DNA of 64,000 nucleotides from Salinisphaera orenii subsp. orenii MK-B5 (GCF_003788635.1 NZ_AYKH01000003.1:62001-126000), one strand, 5' to 3'. Positions 27,793 through 36,866 are shown, numbered from the stretch's first letter. A program made the numbers and translations. The notes: generated by a model from the letters alone, not told the origin.

Positions 27793-29268
27793 ATGTCGAT
27801 GCCTGGAATCAGTGGACTGGCACTCTATCTGCCGCCGTATCGCGTGCAGCTCGCCGACTGGTGTGACTGGAACGGCCAGCCCTGGGACAAGGTGCGCAAC
27901 GTCGTCGGCCGCAGCTTTCGCATGCGCGGTCCGGAACAGAGCGTCTACACGCTGGCGGCGAACGCCGTCTGGCGCCTGATCCAGGCCTACGACATCGACC
28001 CGCGGGAGATCGGCTATCTGGCCCTGGGCACCGAATCCAGCAGCGACAATTCCGCCGGTGCGGTGATCGTCAAGGGCATGCTCGAGGACGCGCTGGCCGC
28101 GCACGGCCGGCCCGCGGTCTCGCGCGAATGCGAGGTGCCGGAGTACAAGCACGCCTGTCTGGGCGGCGTCTACGGCATCAAGGGGGCGCTGCGCTATCTA
28201 GCCACCGACGGGGCCGGCCGCAAGGCGATCGTGGTGTGCTCGGACATCGCCGAATACGAGCGCGGTTCCTCCGGCGAGCCCACCCAGGGCGCGGGCGCGG
28301 TGGCGATGCTGCTGGAGTCCGAGCCGCGGCTGCTGGCGATCGATCTGGCCGGCAGCGGCAGCGCCTCGGACTATCGCATGGTCGATTTCCGCAAGCCCTT
28401 CGCCCGTTTCCGCGATCAGCCGAGCCGCGCCGACGGCCAGATGCAGGATCTGCCGGTGTTCAACGGCCGCTACTCCACCAGCTGCTACATCGACGCCACG
28501 CGCCATGCGATGAACGCGCTGCTGGCGCGCCAGTCGACGCGCCACCCGGACTATTTCCATTCGGTCGACGCCGTGTTCATGCACCGGCCGTATCACAAGA
28601 TGCCGGCCTCGGGCTGGGCGATGGCCTATCTGTTCGCGCTCGCCGACGGCGACGCCCGCGCCCGCGCCGAGCTCGCCGGCTACTGCGCGGACGCCGGCGT
28701 GGATGCCGATGCGCTGTTCGCCGAGATCGCCGGCGCGGCGCCGGACATGCGCGATCGCGTGGCGACCGGCCAGAGCGGCGAGGACGCCTTTCCGCTGTCC
28801 ACCACGCTGCTGCGGCATCTGCGGAGCACGCCGCTCTGGCAGCGGCTGGTCGAGGACAAGCTTTCCCTCGGCAGCGAGATGATGCGCGACCTGGGCAATC
28901 TCTATACCGCCGCGCTGCCGGCCTGGCTGGCGGCCGGGTTCGTGCAGGCGCGCGCCGACGACCTCGATCTGGCCGGCCAGCACTGGCTGGCGCTCGGCTA
29001 CGGCAGCGGTGACGCCGCCGAGGCGCTGCCGATGCATGTGGTCGAGGGCTGGGCCGAGGCCGCCGACCGGATCAATTTCGTCGCTGCGCTGGGTGCGCCG
29101 ATGGATCTGGACGCCGATCAGTACGCGGTCCTCCACGACGGCGCGCCGGTGGACTTCGAGCCGGTGCCCGCCCGCGACGAGTTCGTGGTCGACCATATCG
29201 GCACGATCGACGAGCCGGGCTTTCGTGATACCGGCATCGAGTACTACCGCTACGTCGCCGGCGGTTGA
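27793..29268 (+). CDS. Hydroxymethylglutaryl-CoA synthase
   Basis: It condenses acetyl-CoA with acetoacetyl-CoA to HMG-CoA, feeding the divergent operon. About 491 residues from ATG 27793; GTG 27772 and ATG 27799 are alternatives. The thiolase-fold catalytic triad is visible: Glu in GTESSSDNSAG, the nucleophilic Cys in YKHACLGGVYG and His in MHRPYHKMPA. It is longer than the roughly 390 residues of Gram-positive MvaS, with an additional C-terminal region after about residue 400. The shared 155-base intergenic region suggests joint control with mvaD, though no strong promoter hexamers stand out. Confidence 0.9.
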   Translation: MSMPGISGLALYLPPYRVQLADWCDWNGQPWDKVRNVVGRSFRMRGPEQSVYTLAANAVWRLIQAYDIDPREIGYLALGTESSSDNSAGAVIVKGMLEDALAAHGRPAVSRECEVPEYKHACLGGVYGIKGALRYLATDGAGRKAIVVCSDIAEYERGSSGEPTQGAGAVAMLLESEPRLLAIDLAGSGSASDYRMVDFRKPFARFRDQPSRADGQMQDLPVFNGRYSTSCYIDATRHAMNALLARQSTRHPDYFHSVDAVFMHRPYHKMPASGWAMAYLFALADGDARARAELAGYCADAGVDADALFAEIAGAAPDMRDRVATGQSGEDAFPLSTTLLRHLRSTPLWQRLVEDKLSLGSEMMRDLGNLYTAALPAWLAAGFVQARADDLDLAGQHWLALGYGSGDAAEALPMHVVEGWAEAADRINFVAALGAPMDLDADQYAVLHDGAPVDFEPVPARDEFVVDHIGTIDEPGFRDTGIEYYRYVAGG

Positions 29269-29773
29269 GCGCCGTGGGCTCTGTGGGCCGTTGATGTGTC
29301 ATCCGAGCGCTGTGCTGATATCCGGACGAGATCGCGTTGGACCGACGGCTAGCCGCCGGCCGCGACAGGCCCCAACCGGAATGTGCCACGCCGCGGGGCG
29401 TGAATCGCGGCGCAGCCCGTGGCCCGGTGCGGATCCATCGTGACCGGGCGTTGAAGTGCAGTCAGCCGGGATGAGGCCCCGGCGTTCGCTTCGCCTCGTC
29501 TTGCGCCGGAACGGCGCCTGGTCAGGGGCCGGAGTGAAAACGGCAGCAGGTCCTCAGAGGGTATCTGCGCAACAAGCACAATTCGTTTTCGGCGTAACCA
29601 CACTGTCGAGCGCAGTTCGGATCAACGCGACGCGCCTCATCCGACACGCGGCCCATCGGTGCGATCGCCCGCTGTCGTCGGACACGGTGCATGCACCTGA
29701 CCCATCAACGCGTGCGATGGGTCCTGCACCGGGTGGCGCTCGATCCCGTGAATACCCGCTCGGGCGCAGGCTC
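29269..29773. other. Gene-free stretch between convergent HMG-CoA synthase and tas
   Basis: No gene is supported. A few words (CGCCTCGTCTTGC at about 29490 and GATCGCGTTGGA at about 29331) recall the dispersed repeats at 33169 and 47897, but the order and length do not establish a third copy. Confidence 0.4.
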
Positions 29774-30814
29774 TCAGGGGCAGGGGTTGGGATTGGCGGC
29801 GTGGATCGCCTCGATGGCCTCGACCAGTTCGTCCGACAGTTCGATGTCGGCACTGGCGATGTTGGTCGCGAGCTGGTCCATGGTGGTGGCCCCGATGATG
29901 TTCGAGGTCAGGAAACTGCGGCTGTTCACGTACGCCAGCGCCATCTGCGCGGGATCGATGCCGTGCCGCCGTGCGAGGGCGACATAGTCGGCCGTCGCCT
30001 GCTTGCCGCGGGCGTTTGTGTAGCGCGAGAAGCGCTCCCAGCGCGTCAGCCGGGCGCCTTCCGGGGCGGCGCCGTCCAGATACTTGCCGGTGAGCATGCC
30101 GAAGGCCAGCGGCGAGTAGGCCAGCAGGCCGGCGTCCTCGCGCTCGGCGCATTCGGCCAGCCCGATCTCGAAGCTGCGGTTGAGCAGCGAGTAGGGGTTC
30201 TGGATCGAAACCACCCGCGGCAGGTTCTCGCTCTCGGCGGCGCGCAGATAGCGCATCAGGCCCCAGGGCGTCTCGTTCGAAAGGCCCACGCAGCGGATCT
30301 TGCCCTCGTCGACCAGGCGGCCCAGCTCGCCCAGGGTGTCCTCGATCGGCACCGCGTCGTCGTCGGGCCGGTGGCTGTAGCCCAGCCGGCCGAAGGTGTT
30401 GGTGGCGCGGTCCGGCCAGTGCACCTGATAGAGATCGATATAGTCCGTGTGCAGACGCTCGAGGCTGGCTTCCAGCGCCGAACGGATCTGGCTCGGGGTC
30501 AGCCGGGTCTCGAAGCCGTCGCGGATCCAGTCCATCTGCGAACGACCGGTGACCTTGCTGGCCAGCACCACGCTGTCGCGCTTGCCGGTCGCGGCCAGCC
30601 ACGAACCGATGTACTCCTCGGTCCGGCCCTGGGTGTCGGCCTTCGGCGGCACCGGATACATCTCGGCGGCGTCGATGAAGTTCACGCCGTGATCCAGCGC
30701 ATAGTCGATCTGCGCGTGGGCCTCGTCCTCGGTGTTCTGTTCGCCGAAGGTCATGGTGCCGAGCGCGATGCGGCTGACGTCGATGTCGCTGCGTCCGAGT
30801 TTGCGATACTGCAT
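29774..30814 (-). CDS. tas: Aldo/keto reductase, Tas family
   Basis: This 346-residue NADPH-dependent aldo/keto reductase has exactly the length of E. coli Tas, with close similarity along the chain: ALGTMTFGEQNTEDEAHAQ at the N-terminus, VNFIDAAEMYPVPPK containing the catalytic Asp/Tyr pair, DLYQVHWPDR, and IQNPYSLLNRSFEIGL. The C-terminal cofactor loop SNIIGATTMDQL is also typical. The physiological substrate of Tas is not defined. It is followed at 5 bases by the phosphoribulokinase gene, which lies upstream on the same strand, so the two may be co-transcribed. Confidence 0.9.
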   Translation of the reverse strand: MQYRKLGRSDIDVSRIALGTMTFGEQNTEDEAHAQIDYALDHGVNFIDAAEMYPVPPKADTQGRTEEYIGSWLAATGKRDSVVLASKVTGRSQMDWIRDGFETRLTPSQIRSALEASLERLHTDYIDLYQVHWPDRATNTFGRLGYSHRPDDDAVPIEDTLGELGRLVDEGKIRCVGLSNETPWGLMRYLRAAESENLPRVVSIQNPYSLLNRSFEIGLAECAEREDAGLLAYSPLAFGMLTGKYLDGAAPEGARLTRWERFSRYTNARGKQATADYVALARRHGIDPAQMALAYVNSRSFLTSNIIGATTMDQLATNIASADIELSDELVEAIEAIHAANPNPCP

Positions 30815-30819
30815 TGGGT

Positions 30820-31728
30820 TCAGGGGTCTCCGCGTTGCCCGAGATGATCGGCGGTGGCGGCGCGCCGCCGTTCGAGCAGGTGTTCCACTATGGGGCCGAT
30901 GATGATCTCGGCGGCCATGCGCATCTTCGTGCCCGGCACCACCAGCGTGTTCGGCCGGGACATGAACGAATCCTGGATCATGGTCAGCAGATACGGAAAA
31001 TCAACCGCCCATCGCTTCGGATCGCGAAAGCGGATCACCACCATCGACTCGTCGTCGTTCGGGATGTCGCGTGCGATGAAGGGGTTGGAGGTGTCGACCA
31101 GCGGCACCCGCTGGAAATTGATGTCGGTGCGCGAGAACTGCGGCGTGATGTAGCGGACATAGTCCGGCATCCGACGCAGGATGACCTTGGCCACGTCCTC
31201 GGGCGCGTAGCCGCGCTGGTCGGTGTCGCGCCGGATTTTCTGGATCCATTCCAGATTGATGGTCGGGACCATACCCACCATGAAATCCACATGCCGGGCC
31301 ACGTCGTGCTGGTCGGTGACCACGCCGCCATGCAGGCCCTCGTAGAACAGCACGTCGCTGTCCTCGGGAACGGGCGCCCAGTCGGTGAAGGTGCCGGGCT
31401 CCCGGTCGAACTCGGCCGCCTCGATCTCGTCGTGCAGATAGCGTCGGCTCTGGCCGCCGCCGCTGGCGGCGTACTCGGCGAACAGCGTCTCGAGTCGGTC
31501 GAAGCGGTTCGCGCCGGGGCCGAAATGGCTGAAATTCTCGCCGCGGATCGTCGCCCGCTCGACGGCCCGGGCCATCTCGCCGCGTTCGTAGGCGTGGAAG
31601 GCATCACCGTCGACGAAGGCGGCCTTCATCCGGAGCCGATGAAAGATGTGCTCGAAGGCGACACGCGCGGTCGACGTACCGGCCCCGGAGGAGCCGGTGA
31701 CCGCGATGATGGGATGTCGAATGGACAT
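30820..31728 (-). CDS. prkB: Phosphoribulokinase (PrkB-like)
   Basis: From ATG 31728 this is 302 residues; ATG 31749 would add seven residues not conserved in the family. The P-loop HPIIAVTGSSGAGTS opens the protein. VLFYEGLHGGVVT carries the catalytic Asp/Glu region, and INLEWIQKIRRDT and YITPQFSRTDINFQRVP are family hallmarks. Phosphoribulokinase makes ribulose 1,5-bisphosphate for the Calvin cycle. This short bacterial type also includes E. coli PrkB, whose role is unclear. No RuBisCO or other Calvin gene is in the window, so carbon fixation cannot be claimed. Confidence 0.85.
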   Translation of the reverse strand: MSIRHPIIAVTGSSGAGTSTARVAFEHIFHRLRMKAAFVDGDAFHAYERGEMARAVERATIRGENFSHFGPGANRFDRLETLFAEYAASGGGQSRRYLHDEIEAAEFDREPGTFTDWAPVPEDSDVLFYEGLHGGVVTDQHDVARHVDFMVGMVPTINLEWIQKIRRDTDQRGYAPEDVAKVILRRMPDYVRYITPQFSRTDINFQRVPLVDTSNPFIARDIPNDDESMVVIRFRDPKRWAVDFPYLLTMIQDSFMSRPNTLVVPGTKMRMAAEIIIGPIVEHLLERRRAATADHLGQRGDP

Positions 31729-31929
31729 GACCGCCAACTGTGACTGCATCGTGCACGCAGCGCAAGGCGCCCGGACCGCCCGATCGGATCGGCCGCGAGA
31801 TGGCGTCTAAAGGCCGCCGCACCGGGCCGTGACGGGCAGGCGTCGACGCGCGCTGTTTGGCCGGAGCCGAAGATGCCGGCTCGCGCCGTGGGACGGGGCA
31901 CGCGCGAGCGGCTGGCGTGTGCGGCCAGC

Positions 31930-31958
31930 TTGACAGGGTCTGCCCGATGCCATGTAGT
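31930..31958 (+). promoter_or_regulatory. Putative sigma-70 promoter of dctP
   Basis: A perfect -35 TTGACA at 31930-31935 is followed after 17 bases by TGTAGT at 31953-31958 (4 of 6 matches to the -10 consensus). It lies about 35 bases upstream of a strong AGGGGG ribosome binding site and the dctP ATG at 31999. Confidence 0.6.
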
Positions 31959-31998
31959 GACAAGGCACATTTATCGGCTTCCACATCAGGGGGACCAT

Positions 31999-33021
31999 AT
32001 GAACTTCCGTACCTTTTTAGGCGCAGGCCTCGCGCTCGGGCTGGCCGCGGCGACCACCGTCGCCAGCGCCGAGACCTGGCGCGTCGGCCTCGAGGAGATC
32101 GAGGGCAGCGTCCAGTACGAATACGCCAAGGCGTTCAAGGAGCGTATCGAGGAGCAGAGCGACGGTGACATCACCGTGCAGCTGCTGCCCTACGGCGAAT
32201 GGGGTTCGAGCTATTCCTCGCTCTACGACGCGGTCCAGGGCGGCGCGCTGCAGCTCGGCTTCGGCTCCGGCTTTCTCGGTGGCACCGTGCCGGAAAGCCA
32301 GCTGATGAGTCTGAACTTCGTCATGCCGGCGGATCAGCTCGAGACCGCCCAAATGCTCAATTCCGATGCCTTCATGCAGAGCGATGCCTGGCAGCAGTCG
32401 TTCCGCGAGCGCAATCTCGTGCCGCTTTCGGCCCTGCCCGAGGGGTATCAGGTGTGGACCGCCAACCGCGAGATCCGCACCCCCGAGGACATGGAAGGGC
32501 TCAAGATCCGGGTCATGGACAACAGTCTGCTGCGTTCGACCTATCAGGCCTACGGCGCGTCGCCGATCACCATTGCCTACGGCGAGCTCTACAGCGCCCT
32601 GCAGCAGGGTCAGGCCGAAGGCAACATCCAGCCGGTGTTCGCGCACGAGGAAATGGGCTTCTACGAGGTCCAGGACTACATGATCTTCGCCAAGCAGTCG
32701 CAGTTCGTGGCGAATTTCATGGGTAACCTCGACTGGTACAAGGGTCTGTCCGACGAGCAGAAGCAGATGGTCAAGGACACGACCGACGAACTGGTTCAGG
32801 TCGGTCACGACATCCAGACCAAGTTCAACGACGAGCGCCTGGACACCATCAAGGAGAAGGGCGACATCCAGATCATCGAACTCAGCGAGGACGAGCGCGC
32901 CAAGTTCCGTGAGCTGGCCAAGCCGGTCCGCCAGACGTTCATCGACGATGTCGGCGAACGCGGCAAGAAGGCGCTCGATATCGTGCTCGAGCAGACCGGC
33001 AAGTCGGGCGACGCCGACTAG
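31999..33021 (+). CDS. dctP: TRAP transporter periplasmic solute-binding protein DctP
   Basis: This 340-residue protein has a Sec signal peptide (LGLAAATTVASA, cleavage near residue 25). The DctP fold is recognisable from EYAKAFKERIEEQSDGDITV, PYGEWGSSYSSLYDAVQGGA and EGLKIRVMDNSLLRSTYQAY; the last contains the conserved Arg that contacts the carboxylate of the ligand. The ligand cannot be named. The start is backed by a strong ribosome binding site. A rho-independent terminator follows. Its membrane partners dctQ and dctM lie just downstream but on the opposite strand. Confidence 0.92.
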   Translation: MNFRTFLGAGLALGLAAATTVASAETWRVGLEEIEGSVQYEYAKAFKERIEEQSDGDITVQLLPYGEWGSSYSSLYDAVQGGALQLGFGSGFLGGTVPESQLMSLNFVMPADQLETAQMLNSDAFMQSDAWQQSFRERNLVPLSALPEGYQVWTANREIRTPEDMEGLKIRVMDNSLLRSTYQAYGASPITIAYGELYSALQQGQAEGNIQPVFAHEEMGFYEVQDYMIFAKQSQFVANFMGNLDWYKGLSDEQKQMVKDTTDELVQVGHDIQTKFNDERLDTIKEKGDIQIIELSEDERAKFRELAKPVRQTFIDDVGERGKKALDIVLEQTGKSGDAD

Positions 33022-33050
33022 GAGCCGTTCCGACTCGAACGGTGACGACC

Positions 33051-33081
33051 GGCCGGGCGGATGCGATCCATCCGCCCGGCC
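33051..33081. repeat. Perfect 13-bp hairpin after dctP
   Basis: GGCCGGGCGGATG and CATCCGCCCGGCC form a perfect 13-bp stem with a five-base loop, 30 bases after the dctP stop. There is no T tract behind it. It precedes the true terminator and may protect the 3' end of the mRNA. Confidence 0.6.
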
Positions 33082-33085
33082 GCAG

Positions 33086-33130
33086 GCCCGGGGGCGTGGC
33101 GGAGAGTTTTGCCGCACCCCGGGCTTTTTT
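33086..33130 (+). terminator. Rho-independent terminator of dctP
   Basis: An outer stem GCCCGGGG (33086-33093) pairs with CCCCGGGC (33117-33124), with partial inner pairing, and is followed directly by six T residues at 33125-33130. This is a canonical intrinsic terminator for the plus-strand dctP transcript. Confidence 0.8.
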
Positions 33131-33168
33131 GTGTCCGGAGCCGGGGCCCTGCGCGGGCGTCCCGGCCA

Positions 33169-33450
33169 GGGCTTGTCAACATTTCCTGCGAACGCCGCGT
33201 TGGAGACCGCACATCGTGTCCGGCAAGGCGCGCGCCGCCGGCTCTGGGCGTGCCACGACCGAGGCTCGCAACGCCGCTGGACGCCTATAGTCGATCTTTC
33301 ACGGGTGGCCCCAATCTTCGGGCCAAGCGCTGTTGTGCGGCAATCCAGCGTTGTCGCACGCTGGTGCAGAATGAGTGCACGGCGCGTACTACGCCTCGTC
33401 TTGCCGCACAACAGCGGTTGGTACGGGCTCGCATGAAGTGTTAACAGGCC
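33169..33450. repeat. Dispersed repeat, copy A, with terminal inverted repeats (MITE-like)
   Basis: About 282 bp, non-coding. The left end begins GGGCTTGTCAACA and ends the terminal repeat at CTGCGA. The right end reads TCGCATGAAGTG then TTAACAGGCC, so the two ends are imperfect inverted repeats of about 22 bp. A second, perfect 16-bp inverted repeat lies inside (CGCTGTTGTGCGGCAA at 33328-33343, complement at 33401-33416). The same sequence, in the same order, recurs at 47897. It carries no transposase and looks like a miniature inverted-repeat element mobilised in trans, or a large intergenic palindromic repeat. Confidence 0.75.
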
Positions 33451-33735
33451 TAGCAATGTGGCCCGGTCTTCGTCTTGGCCGGCCGTGCGGTCCTCGGACT
33501 GGGGTAGGGGTCGTCGTGCCTTGCCCGCCGCTGCGCCGGTCGGCCTACGAAGGCGCCGGAGCCGGACGCTCCGTGAGCGGCCGTCGCGGTGGCCATGACC
33601 AGGACCGCCCGCCAGGGCTGTCGCAGCGAGTCGGCCGATGCATCGTCGATGCCCCCCCCCCTTCCACTGCATCTCGTCGGATGCATCAGCCGCGCGCTCT
33701 CGGCCCCCCGCTGGCCCGCGATTTCCCCCTTGCTG
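33451..33735. other. Gene-free stretch with a run of ten C residues
   Basis: It lies between repeat copy A and the 3' end of dctM. A C10 homopolymer is at 33652-33661, 75 bases past the dctM stop. Nothing else is recognised. Confidence 0.5.
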
Positions 33736-35019
33736 CTATTGCCCGCCGAGGGATGGCAGGAACAGCGAGATCTGCGGGAACAGGATCAGGATGAACGTCG
33801 CCAGCAGCAGAATGGCGATGAACGGCGGGGTGCCGCGAATGACGTCCATGTAGGGGCGTCGGAACACCGCGATGGCGGTGAAGATGTCACAGCCGAACGG
33901 CGGTGTCGCCGAGCCGATCGCTGCCTGCAGCGTCACGATCACGCCGACATGGACCGGATCCAGACCCGCGGACTGGACCAGCGGCTTGAAGATCGGCACG
34001 AGAATGAGGATGACCACGATCGGGTCGACGAACATGCAGCCGACGAAGAATGCCGCCGCAATCAGAAGCAGGGCGAGGATCTGATTGTCGCCGATGTGCT
34101 CGATCGCCGGGCCGAGGATCTGGTCGGGTACGCCCGCGGTTCCAAGCGCCTGTGAAAACGCCGCGCCGACCGCGACCAGGATGAACACGACCGCGGTGAT
34201 CATGCCCGTCGACAGCGCGAGCGGACCGAGATCGCGGACCCGGACCTGTCGGTAGATCACGACCTCGAGGAGCAGCGCATAGGCCACGGCGACCGCGGAA
34301 GCCTCGACCGCGCTGAAGTAGCCGCCGTAGATGCCGCCGACCACCAGAACCGGAAAGCCCAACGGCAGAATGGTCTTGCGAAAGGCCGTCAGCCGCTCGC
34401 TCCAGCTCGCGGGCTGTTCCGGTTCGATACCCTTGATGCGCGCGCCGATATAACAGTAGAGCGCGAACATCAGCAGGATCAGCAGGCCGGGCAGTATGCC
34501 GGCGAGAAACAGATCGCCGATCGAGGTCTTCATGACCACGCCGTAGACGATGAAGCCGATGCTGGGCGGAATCAGCAGGGCGATGTCGGAGGCGTTGATG
34601 ATCAGCGCCAGCGCGAAGCTGTCGGGATACCCCTTGGCGAGCAGGCGCGGCCGCATCGGCCCGCCCATGGCGACCACGGTGGCCTGGGTCGAGCCCGAGA
34701 CCGCGCCGAACAGCGCGCAGGAGGCCGCGGTGGTTATCGGCAGGCCGCCGCGCATGTGGCGCGTGAAGGCGTCCACCAGATCCAGCAGTCGGTTGGCGGT
34801 GTGGCCCTTGGTGAGGATGTCGGCGGCGAATATGAACATCGGCACCGCAGCCAGCACCCAGCTGCCCACGCCGCTGATCATCCAGCTCACCGCCTGGTCG
34901 GGGCCGAAGAAGGTCATGCCGGTGAACATCATGTAGAGCGCGCCGACGGCCAGCGGCACCATCATCGGGAACCCGAGCAGCAGCAGCACCAGCATGACCA
35001 GCCCCAATCCGATCAGCAT
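33736..35019 (-). CDS. dctM: TRAP transporter large permease DctM
   Basis: This 427-residue membrane protein with about twelve helices forms the ion-coupled translocation channel. It begins MLIGLGLVMLVLLLLGFPMM. Family segments include LTKGHTANRLLDLVDAF, GAVSGSTQATVVAMGGPMRP and LIPPSIGFIVYGVV, with VDPIVVILILVPIFKPL and TPPFGCDIFTA in the C-terminal half. It is 49 bases downstream of dctQ and belongs with it in an operon. The probable binding-protein partner is the convergent dctP at 31999. Confidence 0.93.
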   Translation of the reverse strand: MLIGLGLVMLVLLLLGFPMMVPLAVGALYMMFTGMTFFGPDQAVSWMISGVGSWVLAAVPMFIFAADILTKGHTANRLLDLVDAFTRHMRGGLPITTAASCALFGAVSGSTQATVVAMGGPMRPRLLAKGYPDSFALALIINASDIALLIPPSIGFIVYGVVMKTSIGDLFLAGILPGLLILLMFALYCYIGARIKGIEPEQPASWSERLTAFRKTILPLGFPVLVVGGIYGGYFSAVEASAVAVAYALLLEVVIYRQVRVRDLGPLALSTGMITAVVFILVAVGAAFSQALGTAGVPDQILGPAIEHIGDNQILALLLIAAAFFVGCMFVDPIVVILILVPIFKPLVQSAGLDPVHVGVIVTLQAAIGSATPPFGCDIFTAIAVFRRPYMDVIRGTPPFIAILLLATFILILFPQISLFLPSLGGQ

Positions 35020-35068
35020 CCCCGTCTCCCGTTGTGCGCCATGGTCTCGTTTTCCGGCATGAGTGGCT

Positions 35069-35773
35069 TCATCCGTTCGACTGGTCGCCCGCAGCCGGAC
35101 GGCCGCTGTCGTCGAGCGGCACGTCCGAGTACGTCTCCTTCTCGGTGAACGAACGATAGATATCGTCGCTGACCAGATTGCGTATCGTCGTCAGTACGTA
35201 TTGGATGCCGGCCAGGCTGAAGCCGATCGGCAGGGCCATATTGACGGTCCAGTACGGTATGCCCAGCGCGGCGCTGGTGCGACCGCGGTCATACAGCGTC
35301 ATGACGTATTCGCTGGACTTGAACGCGAAATAGAACATCAGCGCCGCCGTGCCGAGGCTGATGACGACCAGCAGGGCCTTGCGGAGTCCGCCGCTGAGCT
35401 GATCGTAGATGGCCGACATGCTGATATGGCGGGCACAGCGGGCGGCATAGCCCACGCCTACGAAGGTCATCACCACGATCAGCATTTCCGTCACCTCGTA
35501 GGTGCCGGGAATGCCGCTCGGAATCATCGCATTGACGTGTGTCAGCCAGCCCAGGCCGGGGTAGGCCTCGATCTCGGTCAGTCCTGTGGACAGGAGGTTG
35601 CTCACCACGTGCAGGCTCATCAGCAGCGCCATCGCCAGCACGCTGCCGGCGACTACGATGCGTTCGAGCCAGTCGAGTGCTCTGTCGACGGCGTTGAGTA
35701 CCGACAGGACGGGGCCGTGCCCGTCCGCGGCCTCGCCTGAAGTCGCCGAATCCGCATTGTCCGTTTCTGCCAT
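35069..35773 (-). CDS. dctQ: TRAP transporter small permease DctQ
   Basis: This 234-residue protein starts at ATG 35773; an upstream extension to 35926 is arginine-rich and not conserved. Four membrane segments are predicted: VVAGSVLAMALLMSLHVVSN, EMLIVVMTFVGVGYAARCAR, ALLVVISLGTAALMFYFAF and MALPIGFSLAGIQYVLT. The second is followed by HISMSA, matching the DctQ signature in which a conserved His/Ser pair closes the loop. The N- and C-termini are hydrophilic. It supports DctM in the membrane complex. Confidence 0.88.
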   Translation of the reverse strand: MAETDNADSATSGEAADGHGPVLSVLNAVDRALDWLERIVVAGSVLAMALLMSLHVVSNLLSTGLTEIEAYPGLGWLTHVNAMIPSGIPGTYEVTEMLIVVMTFVGVGYAARCARHISMSAIYDQLSGGLRKALLVVISLGTAALMFYFAFKSSEYVMTLYDRGRTSAALGIPYWTVNMALPIGFSLAGIQYVLTTIRNLVSDDIYRSFTEKETYSDVPLDDSGRPAAGDQSNG

Positions 35774-36136
35774 GTGTCGTTCGCCTCGTGCGATGGCGGC
35801 GATCGCCGATCGTGTTCGCCGATCGCGCGTCATCCCCGTTCCGTTGTCCCTCGACCGACTCTTTCCGACGGTACATCCATTGCATCGGCCTTGCCACTCG
35901 CCTTTAGGCGCGGCTGCGCGCCGCATGCCGTGGTGCCCGACGCCGTGAAATCGGAAGCCGAGGCGTGTCCTGCAAGAGCGGTGCCAGCCGGTCGGCGCGT
36001 GAGCCGCAGACGCGACCCGGTATGGCGGTGGGCGTGGCGAAGGATCAGGCGCGTTGCCGCGGCGGCACCGGCCGGCCGGGTATCGGCGATGACGACTTGT
36101 GTGCCGGACGTGCGCGACGAGCGCTCGTCGTCGGTC
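35774..36136. other. Gene-free stretch upstream of dctQM
   Basis: This region should hold the dctQM promoter and the trmB transcript end. I see no clear promoter hexamers, terminator or gene. Confidence 0.4.
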
Positions 36137-36820
36137 CTATTCCCGGCGACGATAGGCCATGTCGAAGACGGCGTGGCCCTTGCGGCGGCCGCGGGATTCG
36201 AACCGCGTGCCGGTGCGCGGTGGCGCGCTGACGTAGCCGTCGGCGTCGCCCGCGTTCGAGAACGACGGGTGCGCATCGAGAACGTCGCGCATGTGTTCGG
36301 CGTAGTCGTGCCAGTCGGTCGCCAGGCGCCAGAGGCCGCCGGGACGCAGCACCCGCGCGACCTCGTCCGCGAATCCGGGCTGGACGATGCGGCGCTTGTG
36401 GTGGCGCTTCTTGGGCCAAGGGTCGGGGAAATAGAGCAGCACGTGATCCAGGCTGGCCGGGCCGAAGGCGGCGGCGAGGACATCGACGGCATCGGCCGCG
36501 AACACGCGGGCGTTGGTCGCGCCCGCGGCGTCGAGCGCGCCGAGCAGCCGGCCGACGCCGGTCAGATAGACCTCGACGCCGATGAAGTCTTCGTCGGGGC
36601 GTGCGATCGCCAGAGCGGCGAGCACCTCGCCGGCACCGAAGCCGATCTCCAGTGTGCGCGTCGCCGACCGGCCGAACACGGCGTCCCAGTCGAGCGGTGC
36701 GGCCGGCAGCGCGAGCCCGTAGTGTGGCCACAGGGCGTCGAGGTTGCGCTGCTGTCCGGGGGTCAGGCGCCCCTCGCGACGGACGAAGCTGCGGATACGG
36801 CGATGCGGCGTCGTGTTCAC
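36137..36820 (-). CDS. trmB: tRNA (guanine-N7-)-methyltransferase
   Basis: TrmB methylates G46 in the tRNA variable loop using SAM. From GTG 36820 it is 227 residues (E. coli 239); readings further upstream give a proline-rich tail that is not conserved. RIRSFVRREGRLTPGQQRNL is the usual N-terminus, LEIGFGAGE the SAM-binding glycine loop and YFPDPWPKKRHHKRR the family hallmark with the catalytic Asp. The start is 46 bases downstream of the thiS-thiG stop on the same strand, so the two are likely one transcript. Confidence 0.94.
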   Translation of the reverse strand: MNTTPHRRIRSFVRREGRLTPGQQRNLDALWPHYGLALPAAPLDWDAVFGRSATRTLEIGFGAGEVLAALAIARPDEDFIGVEVYLTGVGRLLGALDAAGATNARVFAADAVDVLAAAFGPASLDHVLLYFPDPWPKKRHHKRRIVQPGFADEVARVLRPGGLWRLATDWHDYAEHMRDVLDAHPSFSNAGDADGYVSAPPRTGTRFESRGRRKGHAVFDMAYRRRE

Positions 36821-36866
36821 GTGCTGGTTCCCGTGACGCGGTGGCGGCGCGTGCGCCGCGGGGCGC

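Noticed and set aside
29269-29773. Third copy of the dispersed repeat
   Set aside because: Only a few short words are shared and neither terminal inverted repeat is present.
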